A stretch of 49,231 nt of DNA from the NCBI RefSeq assembly GCF_040649515.1, contig NZ_JBEZFP010000061.1:1-49231 (forward strand), written 5' to 3'. How positions within the stretch are numbered: the stretch's first letter is position 1; the number at the start of each line of letters is the position of its first letter. The DNA comes from Yinghuangia elevatio (GTDB lineage Bacteria > Actinomycetota > Actinomycetes > Streptomycetales > Streptomycetaceae). The position numbers were made by a program, and so were the translations under genes. Below, one piece after another: positions 33,411-41,845 of this stretch. The notes below the pieces were generated by a model that did not search any database, had not been told where the DNA came from, and saw only the letters and a list, made by a program, of their open reading frames with translations.

Positions 33411-34289
33411 TCAGGCCGATGGCCGAGTGGCGGGGTCGGTGGCGAAGCCGGCGAAGTAGCTTGCGGCCATGTCGTCGTCGCCGTGGCCGCGTGCTTCGGC
33501 GCGGCGGAAGCGGGCGCCGGCGGCCTGGGTGAGGTCGACGGAGATGCCCGCGCGGGCGGCGGCGTCGGCGATGAGGCGGGTGTCCTTCTCGGCGTTGCGG
33601 ACCGTGAAGCTGGGCGTGTAGTCGTTGCCGCGGATGGCGGCCATCTTGGCCTGGAGGTACGGGCTGTCCATCGGGCCGCCGGTCATGACCGCGGCGAAGT
33701 CCGCGGGGTCGACGCCGAGGCCTTCGGCGAGGGCGAGGAATTCGCCGATCACGGAGGTCATGGCGATGCCGTAGCCGACGGTGGTGAGCTTGAGGCGGGT
33801 GGCGTCGCCGACCGCGTCGAAGCGCAGGGTCTTGCTGCCCACGGCGTCGAACACGCTGTCGAGGGCGGGTGGCCGGGGGCCGCCGGCGAGGATGACGAGG
33901 GTGCCTGCCTCGGCGGGCTGCCGGGTGCCCTGGACAGGTGCGTCGACGAGGACGAGTCCGTGGGTGTCGGCGAGTTCGGCGAGCCGTTCGAGGGCGGCGA
34001 CGCCGACGGTGCTCATCTGTGCCCAGACCTGGCCGGTACGCAGGCCCGGTGCGGCGGCGGTCATCGCGGCATGGACCGCGTCGCCGTCGTTGAGCACCGT
34101 GAGGATGACATCGGCGCCGCGTACCGCGTCGGCCGGGTCGTCGGCGACGGTGGCTCCGGCGGCGCCGAGAGGTTCGGCGCGCTCGCGGGTGCGGTTCCAG
34201 ACGCGGAGGTCGTGGCCGGTCGCGAGGAGGTTGCGAGCCATGGCGGAGCCCATGATGCCGGTGCCGAGGAGGGCGACGGTGGTGGTCAC
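33411..34289 (-). CDS. NAD(P)-dependent beta-hydroxyacid dehydrogenase-like oxidoreductase
   Basis: A 292-residue member of the 3-hydroxyisobutyrate/6-phosphogluconate dehydrogenase superfamily. The nucleotide motif GTGIMGSAMARNLL starts near residue 9. VDAPVQGTRQPAEAGTLVIL fits the substrate-binding D-A-P-V-x-G region, and KLTTVGYGIAM contains the position of the catalytic lysine. ADKD-type C-terminal residues appear as RNAEKDTRLI. The GTG start (34289) overlaps the stop of the TetR gene by 4 bp, so the two form an operon in which the regulator probably controls the enzyme. Substrate unknown. Confidence 0.9.
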   Translation of the reverse strand: MTTTVALLGTGIMGSAMARNLLATGHDLRVWNRTRERAEPLGAAGATVADDPADAVRGADVILTVLNDGDAVHAAMTAAAPGLRTGQVWAQMSTVGVAALERLAELADTHGLVLVDAPVQGTRQPAEAGTLVILAGGPRPPALDSVFDAVGSKTLRFDAVGDATRLKLTTVGYGIAMTSVIGEFLALAEGLGVDPADFAAVMTGGPMDSPYLQAKMAAIRGNDYTPSFTVRNAEKDTRLIADAAARAGISVDLTQAAGARFRRAEARGHGDDDMAASYFAGFATDPATRPSA

Positions 34290-34969
34290 GTCGTGGTGCC
34301 TTTCGAGGTGGGGCGGTCGCTGGTACGGGGGCTCGTACGGGCGCTGGGTCGGTGCGTTGCGGATGTCGGTGGCCCGTCGGGTGACCCGTCGGGGACGACG
34401 GAGAGCAGGAGGTCGACGACGGCGTTGAGGCGTGCGGGGTCGGTGCCGGCCTTGGCGCGTACGCGGAGGCCCTGCACGGTGGTGACGACGAGGTCGGCGA
34501 GCGCGGCGGTGTCGGTGTCGGGCGGGAGTTCGCCGCGTTCGCGGCCGCGGCGCAGGACATCGGCGACGCATGCGGTCAGGCCGTCGAGGGCGTCGGTGAC
34601 GACGCGGGCGGCCATGGGGTCGTGCGGAGTGCGTTCGACGGCGGTGTTGGTGATGAGGCAGCCGCGTCGGCGCGGGTCGCGGGCGGTGCTCTCGATGGTG
34701 TCGAGGAGCAGGTCGCGCAGGATCTCGCGGACGGGTGCCGGGCGGTCGAGGCGGCGGGTGTTGTCGGTGGCGGTGCGTCGGGCGTACTGGGTGAGTGCGG
34801 CTTCGTAGAGGCCGTCTTTGCTGCCGAACGCGGCGTACAGCGAGCCGCGTCCCAGGCCGGTCGCGTCGACCAGGTCCTGGATGGATGTCGCGGCGTATCC
34901 CTGGTGCCAGAAGACGGCCGTGGCGGCATCTATGGCGGCTTCGGTGTCGAACTCCCTGGTCCGGGCCAT
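34286..34969 (-). CDS. TetR-family transcriptional regulator
   Basis: A 227-residue regulator. The N-terminal helix-turn-helix reads FDTEAAIDAATAVFWHQGYA, then TSIQDLVDATGLGRGSLYAA and FGSKDGLYEAAL. The ligand-binding C-terminal domain has CLITNTAVERTPHD, as in the subgroup that regulates oxidoreductases (TetR_C with a CLI-N motif). The last 30 residues are Pro/Ser/Thr-rich. TAGGGT ends 6 nt before ATG 34969 and no ribosome site is present, so it is leaderless. It is the first gene of the TetR-dehydrogenase operon. Confidence 0.94.
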   Translation of the reverse strand: MARTREFDTEAAIDAATAVFWHQGYAATSIQDLVDATGLGRGSLYAAFGSKDGLYEAALTQYARRTATDNTRRLDRPAPVREILRDLLLDTIESTARDPRRRGCLITNTAVERTPHDPMAARVVTDALDGLTACVADVLRRGRERGELPPDTDTAALADLVVTTVQGLRVRAKAGTDPARLNAVVDLLLSVVPDGSPDGPPTSATHRPSARTSPRTSDRPTSKGTTT

Positions 34970-34975
34970 GCGCCC

Positions 34976-35006
34976 ACCCTAACCTGAATATGGAACGATC
35001 AGTCAA
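34976..35006 (-). promoter_or_regulatory. Promoter of the TetR-dehydrogenase operon
   Basis: On the complement, TTGACT (35001-35006) and TAGGGT (34976-34981) have a 19-bp spacer. Within it TGATCGTTCCA lies next to ATATTC, an AT-rich partial dyad that may be the autoregulatory TetR operator. Confidence 0.55.
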
Positions 35007-35016
35007 GATTCTTGTC

Positions 35017-35079
35017 GTGCCGCGTGCCGCGTGCCGCGTGCCGCGTGCGGCGAGCGGCGAGCGGCGAGCGGCGAGCGGT
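35017..35079. repeat. Nine-unit heptanucleotide tandem repeat
   Basis: Sixty-three bases consist of four GTGCCGC units, one GTGCGGC, three GAGCGGC and one GAGCGGT. The first half (GCCGC) can pair with the second (GCGGC), so it may fold into a long imperfect hairpin. It lies just upstream of the TetR operon promoter. Confidence 0.8.
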
Positions 35080-35138
35080 ATGGGACGGGACGTGGCCGTT
35101 GACTTGGGCGACGGCCCCAGGCAGGCGCGCGAGGCGGG

Positions 35139-35615
35139 TCAGTGCGGTCCGGCGCGCCCGGTCAGGCCGACGGCCCGGTACAGGTCGTCGAGCCCGCCGC
35201 GGGCGAGGGCGCGGTCGACGGCGTCCGGTACGGCGGCCAGGTCGGCTTCCGCGGCCCACGCGGTGACGGCCGCGACGGCATCTGCCCGCCGGTAGTCGTC
35301 GGGCAGGGCGGCGGCGTACTCCTCGGCGACGCGTTCCTCGCCGAACACCAGGTCGAACGCGGTTCCGCCCGGTGTCGCTCCCTCGCCGACCGCGCACAGG
35401 CCGTCGACGACATACACGGCGAGCGCGGGGGCGCCGGTCGCGCGGGCCAAGGCGAGGACGTCGGCGTCGCCGGCTCCGGTGTCGGCTATGCGCAGCTCGC
35501 GCCAGGTGCCGAACACGCGTTCGCCGCCCACCGCCCCCGCGAATGCCGCCACCGCGGGGGCGCGGCGCAGCTCGGAGTCCCCGCGGGCGAGCACGACCCA
35601 GCCGACGTAGTCCAT
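35139..35615 (-). CDS. Hypothetical protein, paralogue of the one at 30811-31464
   Basis: A 158-residue soluble protein that starts MDYVGWVVLARGDSELRRAP. The centre GAPALAVYVVDGLCAVGEG and the end TAWAAEADLAAVPDAVDRAL line up with the longer protein at 30811-31464. It lacks about 60 residues relative to that paralogue, mainly in the middle. I chose ATG 35615: TACCGT is 8 nt upstream, which suggests a leaderless or very short leader, and the upstream extension is low-quality. Function unknown. Confidence 0.65.
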   Translation of the reverse strand: MDYVGWVVLARGDSELRRAPAVAAFAGAVGGERVFGTWRELRIADTGAGDADVLALARATGAPALAVYVVDGLCAVGEGATPGGTAFDLVFGEERVAEEYAAALPDDYRRADAVAAVTAWAAEADLAAVPDAVDRALARGGLDDLYRAVGLTGRAGPH

Positions 35616-35784
35616 GCGTGGGGACGGTACGCCACCGGCTGACGCGCCGTCAGCAGGCTGTGGGGGCCTACCGGTCACGGGTCACCACCGCCGTGAGCGG
35701 CACGACGGGTACACGCGGTGTCCGTCGTGTCAGCGGTGTTCGCAGTGTCGGTGCGGTCAGCGGATCGGGCATGCGTACGAACGC

Positions 35785-35818
35785 CGAGGAGGGCCTCGCC
35801 GTGGCGAAGCCCTCCTCG
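35785..35818. terminator. 16-bp stem hairpin with 2-nt loop
   Basis: CGAGGAGGGCCTCGCC (35785-35800) pairs with 35803-35818 with one mismatch. This compact GC-rich hairpin lies between two minus-strand genes and should end transcription from 37025. The rest of 35616-36059 shows no gene. Confidence 0.65.
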
Positions 35819-36059
35819 CAGTCGGTGGGCGGGTCGCCTCGCGGCGAAAGGCACGCCGAGGCTCCAGCCGAACGGTATTCCTCGGTGGCAATAGGTGAGA
35901 CCCGGGGACACCGGTCCCACCGACCACCCGTTACAACCACGGCATGTGCACGGGCATTCCCGGCGGCTGGGTCACTGGTGACTACGCATCCGCGACCTAC
36001 GCACTCGGAAACTACGCCACCGGCGCCGCACGTCCGGGCCGCCCCGCCCGCGTACGGCA

Positions 36060-37025
36060 TCAGGCGTCACCGCCGTCGGGGTCTTCCTCGGCCTCGGCCT
36101 CGCGGCGGGCGCGGCGCAGCCGGGTCTCGGCCTCGTGTACGGCGCGGTCGGCGGCCTTGAGGTCGGTGCGAGCCTCGCGTACGGCGGTCTCGGCGTCGCG
36201 CAGTTCGTCCTGTGCGGCGGCCAGCCGCGTGGCGAGGTCGGCGGCGCGGCGGGCCGCGCGCTCCTGGTGGGCGGTGGTGCGGTCGAGGCGCTCCTGCTGC
36301 CCGGAGCGGGATTCTTCGGCGGCTTCGTGCGCCTCCTCCGCCTCACGCAGCGCCTTTCCGACGCGGTCGGCGCGGGCGCGGCGTTCGCGGCGGGCCCGTG
36401 CCCGGTCGAGGTCGGTCGGCGCCGAGGCAGCTTTGGTCGTGCTGGTCGTGGTGTTGGTGGCGCGTTTGCGGCCCGGTTCGGCAACGGGCGCCGGGGCCGC
36501 CTCGGGCGCGTGTCCGGCGGTGGCGTGCGGTCTTGTCACCGCGGACGGGCTGACGGCCGGGAACCCGGCGGCGCCGAGCGGGCGGGACAACCGCCCGGAC
36601 GCCCACTCCCGTGCCGCGTCCGGGTCGGCGAGCGCGGCGTGCAGGGTGTCCTGGACTTCTTGCAGGGCCTGGTTCCCAAGGGGCTGCCCCGCGGACGCGG
36701 CAAGCTGCCGGGCCTCGCGGGCAAGTGCGGCGGTCACCTGGCGCTGGCGTGCGGAGAGGGTGCGCAGTTGGGCGGCATCGACGTTGAGGTACGCGTTGCG
36801 CAGTGCCTCGCCGAGTTCGAGCAGCGGACCGGTCTCGTCCGGGCGGGTGCGTACGAGGAGGTTGCTCGCCCAGGCGGCGAGGGTGGGTTTCGGCAGGGCT
36901 CGGATGCGTTCGCCGAGCGGGCGGTCGCCGGCGCGGACGGCCTCGGCGGCGCGCGCGTTGCGGGCGGCGGTGAACTCGCCGGGGGTGAGCGCGTACAACT
37001 CGTCGGCGACAGTGTCCAGATCCAC
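36060..37025 (-). CDS. Hypothetical coiled-coil protein
   Basis: A 321-residue protein. The N-terminal half (LYALTPGEFTAARNARAAEA, then LPKPTLAAWASNLLVR) is a helical domain found in a conserved actinomycete family. A Thr/Ala-rich linker (residues 170-200) follows, then a long, highly charged coiled coil (about 205-310, for example ERRARADRVGKALREAEEAH). GTG 37025 follows GGAGG by 7-8 nt. It may have a structural or scaffolding role, but I know no function. It is monocistronic, with a hairpin terminator about 240 bp downstream. Confidence 0.75.
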   Translation of the reverse strand: MDLDTVADELYALTPGEFTAARNARAAEAVRAGDRPLGERIRALPKPTLAAWASNLLVRTRPDETGPLLELGEALRNAYLNVDAAQLRTLSARQRQVTAALAREARQLAASAGQPLGNQALQEVQDTLHAALADPDAAREWASGRLSRPLGAAGFPAVSPSAVTRPHATAGHAPEAAPAPVAEPGRKRATNTTTSTTKAASAPTDLDRARARRERRARADRVGKALREAEEAHEAAEESRSGQQERLDRTTAHQERAARRAADLATRLAAAQDELRDAETAVREARTDLKAADRAVHEAETRLRRARREAEAEEDPDGGDA

Positions 37026-37714
37026 GTGGGGACCTCCATGGCCGGGCGAGTGGGCTCGGGACGGTTGCGGGCGGGCTGTTGGGGGCGGGCGGGGTGCGGT
37101 TTCCTGCCGGAAACCGCCGCCGGTTGCGGACGCGGGGGTACGGGGCGCGCGGCGAACCGCTACCGGGCCCCTGCCCGCCCGGGCGCGCGCTCACGCCCCG
37201 CCGCGAGAGGTGGGGGCGGCGTGCACCCGGGTCCGGGCCCGGTCGCGCCCCACCGCACAGCCCTGGGTCCACAGCCCTGGGTCGGCGCGGCCAAGGCCGG
37301 AAGCCAGGGCCACCGGTTGCGTCAGGCCCGGTCGGCCTGGTCTGCCCGGTCTCTGCTCAGGCCAACCGGGCGTCAGTGTCTGGGCTCCCGCGGCCCCGAT
37401 GGCGTCGTTGTCCGATGTGCGCCGGGTGTCGTCCGAATACCGTCCTGGTGTGGCCGCTGCGTCCGGCGCGGCCGTACGCTCCGCCACGGTCCCGTCCGGT
37501 CCGGCCGGGCGTCGTCCGCCGCGCCTGCCGGGTCTGTCCTCCCCCGGCCGCGGGCAGGTCGGGGTGCCGGGGGCGAGTGCCGGTCGGGGCGGGCGCATCG
37601 CGGCTGCGTACGATCGCGTGCCGACCGCAGCACCACTGCCGTACCGACCAACCCGTCCTGGCGGCCGCCCCGGTCGCGCGACCGTCTGGCCACCGAGTCC
37701 GAAAGGCCGTACCC
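37026..37714. other. 690-bp divergent intergenic region
   Basis: No gene is supported; the open frames are very rich in Arg, Pro and Gly and lack motifs. It must hold the promoters of the coiled-coil gene and of the permease. Confidence 0.45.
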
Positions 37715-38971
37715 CTGAACGCCGCGTCCGCGGAAGCGCTCTCCGTCGTCCTTCTCCTGGCGGTCCTCGGTTTTGCGGTGGTCCGGCCGCGGGGGCTGCC
37801 GGAGGCCGTGGTGGCGGTTCCCGCGGCGGGGGTCGTGGTGGCGACGGGGGCGATATCCCTGGGTGCCGCGCGGGAGGAGGCGGAGCGGCTCGGGCCGGTG
37901 ATCGGCTTTCTCGCCGCGGTGCTGGTTCTCGCGCGGTTGTGCGACGAGGAGGGCCTGTTCGAGGCGTGCGGTGTGTGGATGGCCCGAGCGGCGGCGGGGC
38001 GTCCGCGTGGTCTGTTGGTGCAGGTGTTCGCGCTGGCCTCGCTGATCACTGCGGTGCTGAGCCTCGACGCGACGATCGTGCTGCTGACGCCGGTGGTGTT
38101 CGTGACGGCCGCGCGGGCCGGGGTGCGGGCGCGGCCGCATGTGTACGCGTGTGCGCATCTGTCGAACACGGCGTCGCTGCTCCTGCCGGTGTCGAACCTG
38201 ACGAACCTGCTGGCGTTCGCGGTCAGCGGGCTGAGCTTCGTCCGTTTCGCGGCGTTGATGCTGCTGCCGTGGGTGGTCGCGATCGCCGTGGAGTACGTGG
38301 TGTTCCGGCGGTTCTTCCGGGCCGATCTCGCGGCCGTGCCGGAGGTGCCGCCGCGCGTGGACGCCCCGGCCTTCCCGGTGTTCGCGCTGGTGACGGTGCT
38401 GGGCACACTGGCGGGGTTCCTGGTGGCGTCGGCGGCGGACGTGGATCCGGCGTGGGCGGCGGCGGCCGGTGCGGCGGTGCTGGCGGTCCGGGCGCTGCTG
38501 CGGCGGCGCACCACGCCGGGCGCGTTGGTACGGGCGGCGGCGCTGCCGTTCCTGGCGTTCGTGCTGGGGCTGGGCCTGGTGGTCCGGGCGGTCGTGGACA
38601 ACGGGTTGGCCGACGCGCTGGGGCACGTGGTGCCGCACGGCACCGGGTTGCCCGCGCTGCTGGCCGTCGCGGCGTTGGCGGCGGTGCTGGCGAACGTCGT
38701 CAACAACCTGCCCGCGGTGTTGGTGATGCTGCCGCTGGCCGGTCCGATGGGCGCGGGTGCGGTGCTTGCGGTGCTGCTCGGGGTGAACATCGGTCCGAAT
38801 CTCACGTACGCCGGTTCGCTGGCCACGTTGCTGTGGCGCCGCATCATGCGTGAGCAGGGGGCGGAGGTGGGGTTGGGCGAGTTCACCAGGCTGGGGCTGC
38901 TCACGGTGCCGGCCGCCCTGGTCCTGTCGGTCACGGCGTTGTGGGCGTCGTTGGCGCTGATCGGCACCTGA
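37715..38971 (+). CDS. SLC13/ArsB-like permease
   Basis: A 418-residue membrane protein with about 11 helices. Features of the ArsB/NhaD/SLC13 ion-transporter superfamily include VIGFLAAVLVLARLCDEEGL, ITAVLSLDATIVLLTPVVFV, HLSNTASLLLPVSNLTNLLA and ANVVNNLPAVLVMLPLAGPM, where SN-TNL and NN-PA form the two hairpin ion sites. It is often annotated as an arsenite or citrate-type permease, but no ars genes are nearby. The start is unusual: homologous sequence begins at NAASAEAL, GAAAGG lies 8 nt before CTG 37715, and I find no suitable ATG, GTG or TTG nearby. Confidence 0.8.
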   Translation: MNAASAEALSVVLLLAVLGFAVVRPRGLPEAVVAVPAAGVVVATGAISLGAAREEAERLGPVIGFLAAVLVLARLCDEEGLFEACGVWMARAAAGRPRGLLVQVFALASLITAVLSLDATIVLLTPVVFVTAARAGVRARPHVYACAHLSNTASLLLPVSNLTNLLAFAVSGLSFVRFAALMLLPWVVAIAVEYVVFRRFFRADLAAVPEVPPRVDAPAFPVFALVTVLGTLAGFLVASAADVDPAWAAAAGAAVLAVRALLRRRTTPGALVRAAALPFLAFVLGLGLVVRAVVDNGLADALGHVVPHGTGLPALLAVAALAAVLANVVNNLPAVLVMLPLAGPMGAGAVLAVLLGVNIGPNLTYAGSLATLLWRRIMREQGAEVGLGEFTRLGLLTVPAALVLSVTALWASLALIGT

Positions 38972-38980
38972 ATCGGACCA

Positions 38981-39040
38981 CCGACTCGAGAACCGACTCG
39001 ACGACCGATTCGACGCCTGGCTCGACACCTGGCTCGACAG
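38981..39040. repeat. Five imperfect 12-bp tandem repeats
   Basis: Units of the form CCGACTCGACNN or CTGGCTCGACNN follow the permease stop directly. They could be a relic of slippage or a short structured 3' element. Confidence 0.6.
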
Positions 39041-39222
39041 CCGACGTCGCGTGACTTGGCCTCAGTTCGCGTGACGCCGCCGGCCGCGCGTCCGGGACGA
39101 GGCCGGGGAGCGCGTGCGCGGGTAGCGGTATGGTCGGCGACCGTGACCGGGGCGAGTACGGCGTTGACGGGCATCGGGACGGTACGGGCCGAGCGCGGTC
39201 CTCGACGTGCGGGGAGCGCGCG

Positions 39223-41796
39223 GTGAGGGCCCCGGGCGGTCGGGGCCGCCGCGCCGCGTTCATGGTGACGGCCGCGGTGGTTGCGGCCGCCGTTCTTGCC
39301 GCCGTCCTGGTGGTGGTGCTGCGGGACGACCGCGGCGGCGGAGCGGATGCCCGGGTGCGGGCCGAAGCGGTGCTCGACGCACGCCAGTTGGCGCTGATCC
39401 GTGCGGCGAAGCCCGGTCCGCGGTGCGAGGACGCGACGCGTACCGGGCCTGTGCCCGCGGCGGACGCCGGGCTGGTGCCGCTGGACGTGATGCGCGTGGA
39501 CGGCTCCTGCCTGTCGGTGGCGACCGAGTACGTTGCACCGGGGGACGTGGAGGCGCGCCGGGCGGTGCTGGCGCGGGATCCGGCCGTGGTCGTCGCGGCG
39601 GTGGCGCCGCCGATGACGCCGCACGCGCTCTCCCCCGCTGCCGCTCCGGCTCCTTCCGCGCTCTCGTCTCCATCGACTCAGGTAGCCCCGGCGGCGCCGA
39701 CGCAGGAGGACGACCGGCGCGGCGACCAGTGGCCGCTGGACTTGCTCGGTGCCCCCGAGAACTCCGCGGACCTGCCGTGGCCGGACGGGACCGGGGTGGT
39801 GGTGGCCGTCATCGACACCGGTGTCGACGCGGGACATCCGGATCTCGCGGGGGCGGTGGTCGGGCGTCGGCACTACGAGGGCGAGGGCGCGCTCGACGAG
39901 GAGGGCCACGGTACGCACGTCGCCGGGATCGTGGCCGCGCGGCGCGGCAACGGCGGCATCGTCGGTGTCGCCCCCGGGGTGTCGGTGCTGGATGTGCCGG
40001 TGCACCTGAAGAAGGCCAATCCGCGGGGGCCGTCGTGGTGGACCGGGCTGACCTGGGCGGTGAACCACGGGGCGGACGTCGCGAACATGTCGTTCGGCGG
40101 GGCGTACTCGCTGTACCAGCTGCCGGAGTACCGCGACGCGCTGGCGTTCGGGGCGGCGGCGGTGGAGTTCGCGCGGGCGGGCGGGGTAGTGCTGGTGGGC
40201 TCGGCCGGGAACTGCGGCGAGCGGTTCGCGGGAAACCCGTTCGACAACGACTGCGAGGACCGCCATCAGCGGCAGGTCCCGAGTGTGTACGACGGTGTCG
40301 TGAACGTAGGCGCGGTGAACGACGACCGCGAGGTGATGGCGTACTCGTCGAAGAACGACGACGTGGACCTGGTCGCGCCGGGCGGGCAGCAGACGGCTCT
40401 GCTGCCACCGGGGCACGGGGGCGGCCTGGTGCTGTCCCTGGCGCCGGGCGGCAAGTACGCGGGGCTCCAGGGCACGTCGCAGGCGGCCCCGCACGTCGCC
40501 GCGGCGGCGGCCGTCGCGCGGTTCGTACGGCCGGACGCGACGGCCGAGGAGGTCTCGCGGGCCCTGGTGGACACCGCGGATCCCGGCGGCGTGGACGAGG
40601 ACGACCGCGGGAAGCGCGGCACCGGGCGCGGCATGCTGAACATCGCCGGCCTGGTCGACCGGATCCGCAACGGCCCGCCACCGGGGCCGACTTCCGCGCC
40701 GACGGCCGGGCAGTCTCCCGGGCCGTCGGGTTCGCCCGGGGCGCCGGTGGCGCTCGCGGAGCGTACGCAGGCGGCGTACGTGCAGGACGGCACGCTGTAC
40801 GCCTACGACGGCGCGACCTCCCACCCGGTGCGTGCCGCGGACCGTCCTCCGGGTTGGCTGGCCTGGTCCGCGGACCACACGCTGCTGGTGGGTGCGGACG
40901 AGCGGACGCTGTTCTCGTGGGCCGGGCCGGGCACGAAGCCGGTCGAGAAGCCGTGCGACGACTGCGCGGGCGGTTCGGGAGGGTCCGGCCCTCCGGCGCT
41001 CGTGCAGGACGCCGCGGTCACCGACCCCGGCGGCGGCCCGCCGACGGGCGACCTGGTGCTGCGTATGGACGTGGACGGCACGCTGACCCGCTACAACGCG
41101 CACACGCTCGACGAGATCGGGTCGTCCGTTCCGGCGTTCCCCGCCGACGCGGTCGGTTCGAAGTCGCTGCGCGGCCCGGTCGGGGGCAGGCTGCTGGTCC
41201 ACGAGTCGGGCGGGGCGCAGGCGTCGGAGCGGCTGTGGCTGGTGGACCCGGTGTCGGGGCAGGTCGGTCCGTCGCACGATGTCGCGGGGTCGGTGGTCGG
41301 GACGGTGGCCACGAGCGCGGCCGGTGACAAGGTGGCCGTCGCGACGGGCTACGGGTCGTGCGGCAGCCCTCAGGGGGTGTACGTGCTGCGCGGTTCCGAT
41401 CTGGGCGAGGTGGCTCGGCCCGCGCCGCCCGCGGGCGTGATGTTCGACGAGATGTTCTTCAACGGGGACATCCTGTACGCGGCCATGGCCCGGTACGCGA
41501 TGCCGCCGGGTGAGCCGTGCGCGCGGACCGGGTCCGCGGGCCTGTGGCGTTTCGCGGGCGGTGCGTGGGAGCGGGTCGATGCGGCGGTGGCTGCCGGGCG
41601 TCCCCTGGAAGGCCGTTCGCCGGGGGCGGCTCCCGCGGCTCCCGCGGCGGCCACCGGCTGGCTGCTGGCGCGTGACGGGCGGGCCGTGCTGGAGCCGGCC
41701 GCGCCGGGCGACCCCGCAAAGGGCGACCTGGGGCCGTTGGGCGATCGGGTGTGGGCGACGCCGACGCGTACGGAGGTTCCGCTGAAGCCGCGGTGA
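39223..41796 (+). CDS. Membrane-anchored subtilisin-like serine protease (S8) with C-terminal propeller-like region
   Basis: An 857-residue protein. One N-terminal helix (MVTAAVVAAAVLAAVLVVVL) anchors it with the rest outside the cell. The S8 catalytic triad is intact: D198 in VVVAVIDTGVDAGHPDL, H229 in EEGHGTHVAGIVAA and S419 in GLQGTSQAAPHVAAA, with oxyanion N330 in GSAGNCGE. A Pro/Gly/Ser linker (about 505-530) is followed by 320 residues of repeated beta strands (TLYAYDG, GWLAWSADHTLLVGAD, RLWLVDPVSG), which look like a beta-propeller. GTG 39223 follows GGGGAG by 6 nt. It is not the mycosin of an ESX cluster, since no ESX genes are nearby. Confidence 0.9.
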   Translation: MRAPGGRGRRAAFMVTAAVVAAAVLAAVLVVVLRDDRGGGADARVRAEAVLDARQLALIRAAKPGPRCEDATRTGPVPAADAGLVPLDVMRVDGSCLSVATEYVAPGDVEARRAVLARDPAVVVAAVAPPMTPHALSPAAAPAPSALSSPSTQVAPAAPTQEDDRRGDQWPLDLLGAPENSADLPWPDGTGVVVAVIDTGVDAGHPDLAGAVVGRRHYEGEGALDEEGHGTHVAGIVAARRGNGGIVGVAPGVSVLDVPVHLKKANPRGPSWWTGLTWAVNHGADVANMSFGGAYSLYQLPEYRDALAFGAAAVEFARAGGVVLVGSAGNCGERFAGNPFDNDCEDRHQRQVPSVYDGVVNVGAVNDDREVMAYSSKNDDVDLVAPGGQQTALLPPGHGGGLVLSLAPGGKYAGLQGTSQAAPHVAAAAAVARFVRPDATAEEVSRALVDTADPGGVDEDDRGKRGTGRGMLNIAGLVDRIRNGPPPGPTSAPTAGQSPGPSGSPGAPVALAERTQAAYVQDGTLYAYDGATSHPVRAADRPPGWLAWSADHTLLVGADERTLFSWAGPGTKPVEKPCDDCAGGSGGSGPPALVQDAAVTDPGGGPPTGDLVLRMDVDGTLTRYNAHTLDEIGSSVPAFPADAVGSKSLRGPVGGRLLVHESGGAQASERLWLVDPVSGQVGPSHDVAGSVVGTVATSAAGDKVAVATGYGSCGSPQGVYVLRGSDLGEVARPAPPAGVMFDEMFFNGDILYAAMARYAMPPGEPCARTGSAGLWRFAGGAWERVDAAVAAGRPLEGRSPGAAPAAPAAATGWLLARDGRAVLEPAAPGDPAKGDLGPLGDRVWATPTRTEVPLKPR

Positions 41797-41845
41797 CCCG
41801 GCCGCAACGACCGGGCAGCAATGACCCCGGTCGGGGAGGTGCCGG

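Noticed and set aside
37357..41277. Very long minus-strand open frame opposite the permease and protease
   Set aside because: Its product is almost only Arg, His, Pro, Thr and Gln, with no domains, and it mirrors two well-supported plus-strand genes. Long antisense frames are common at this GC content.
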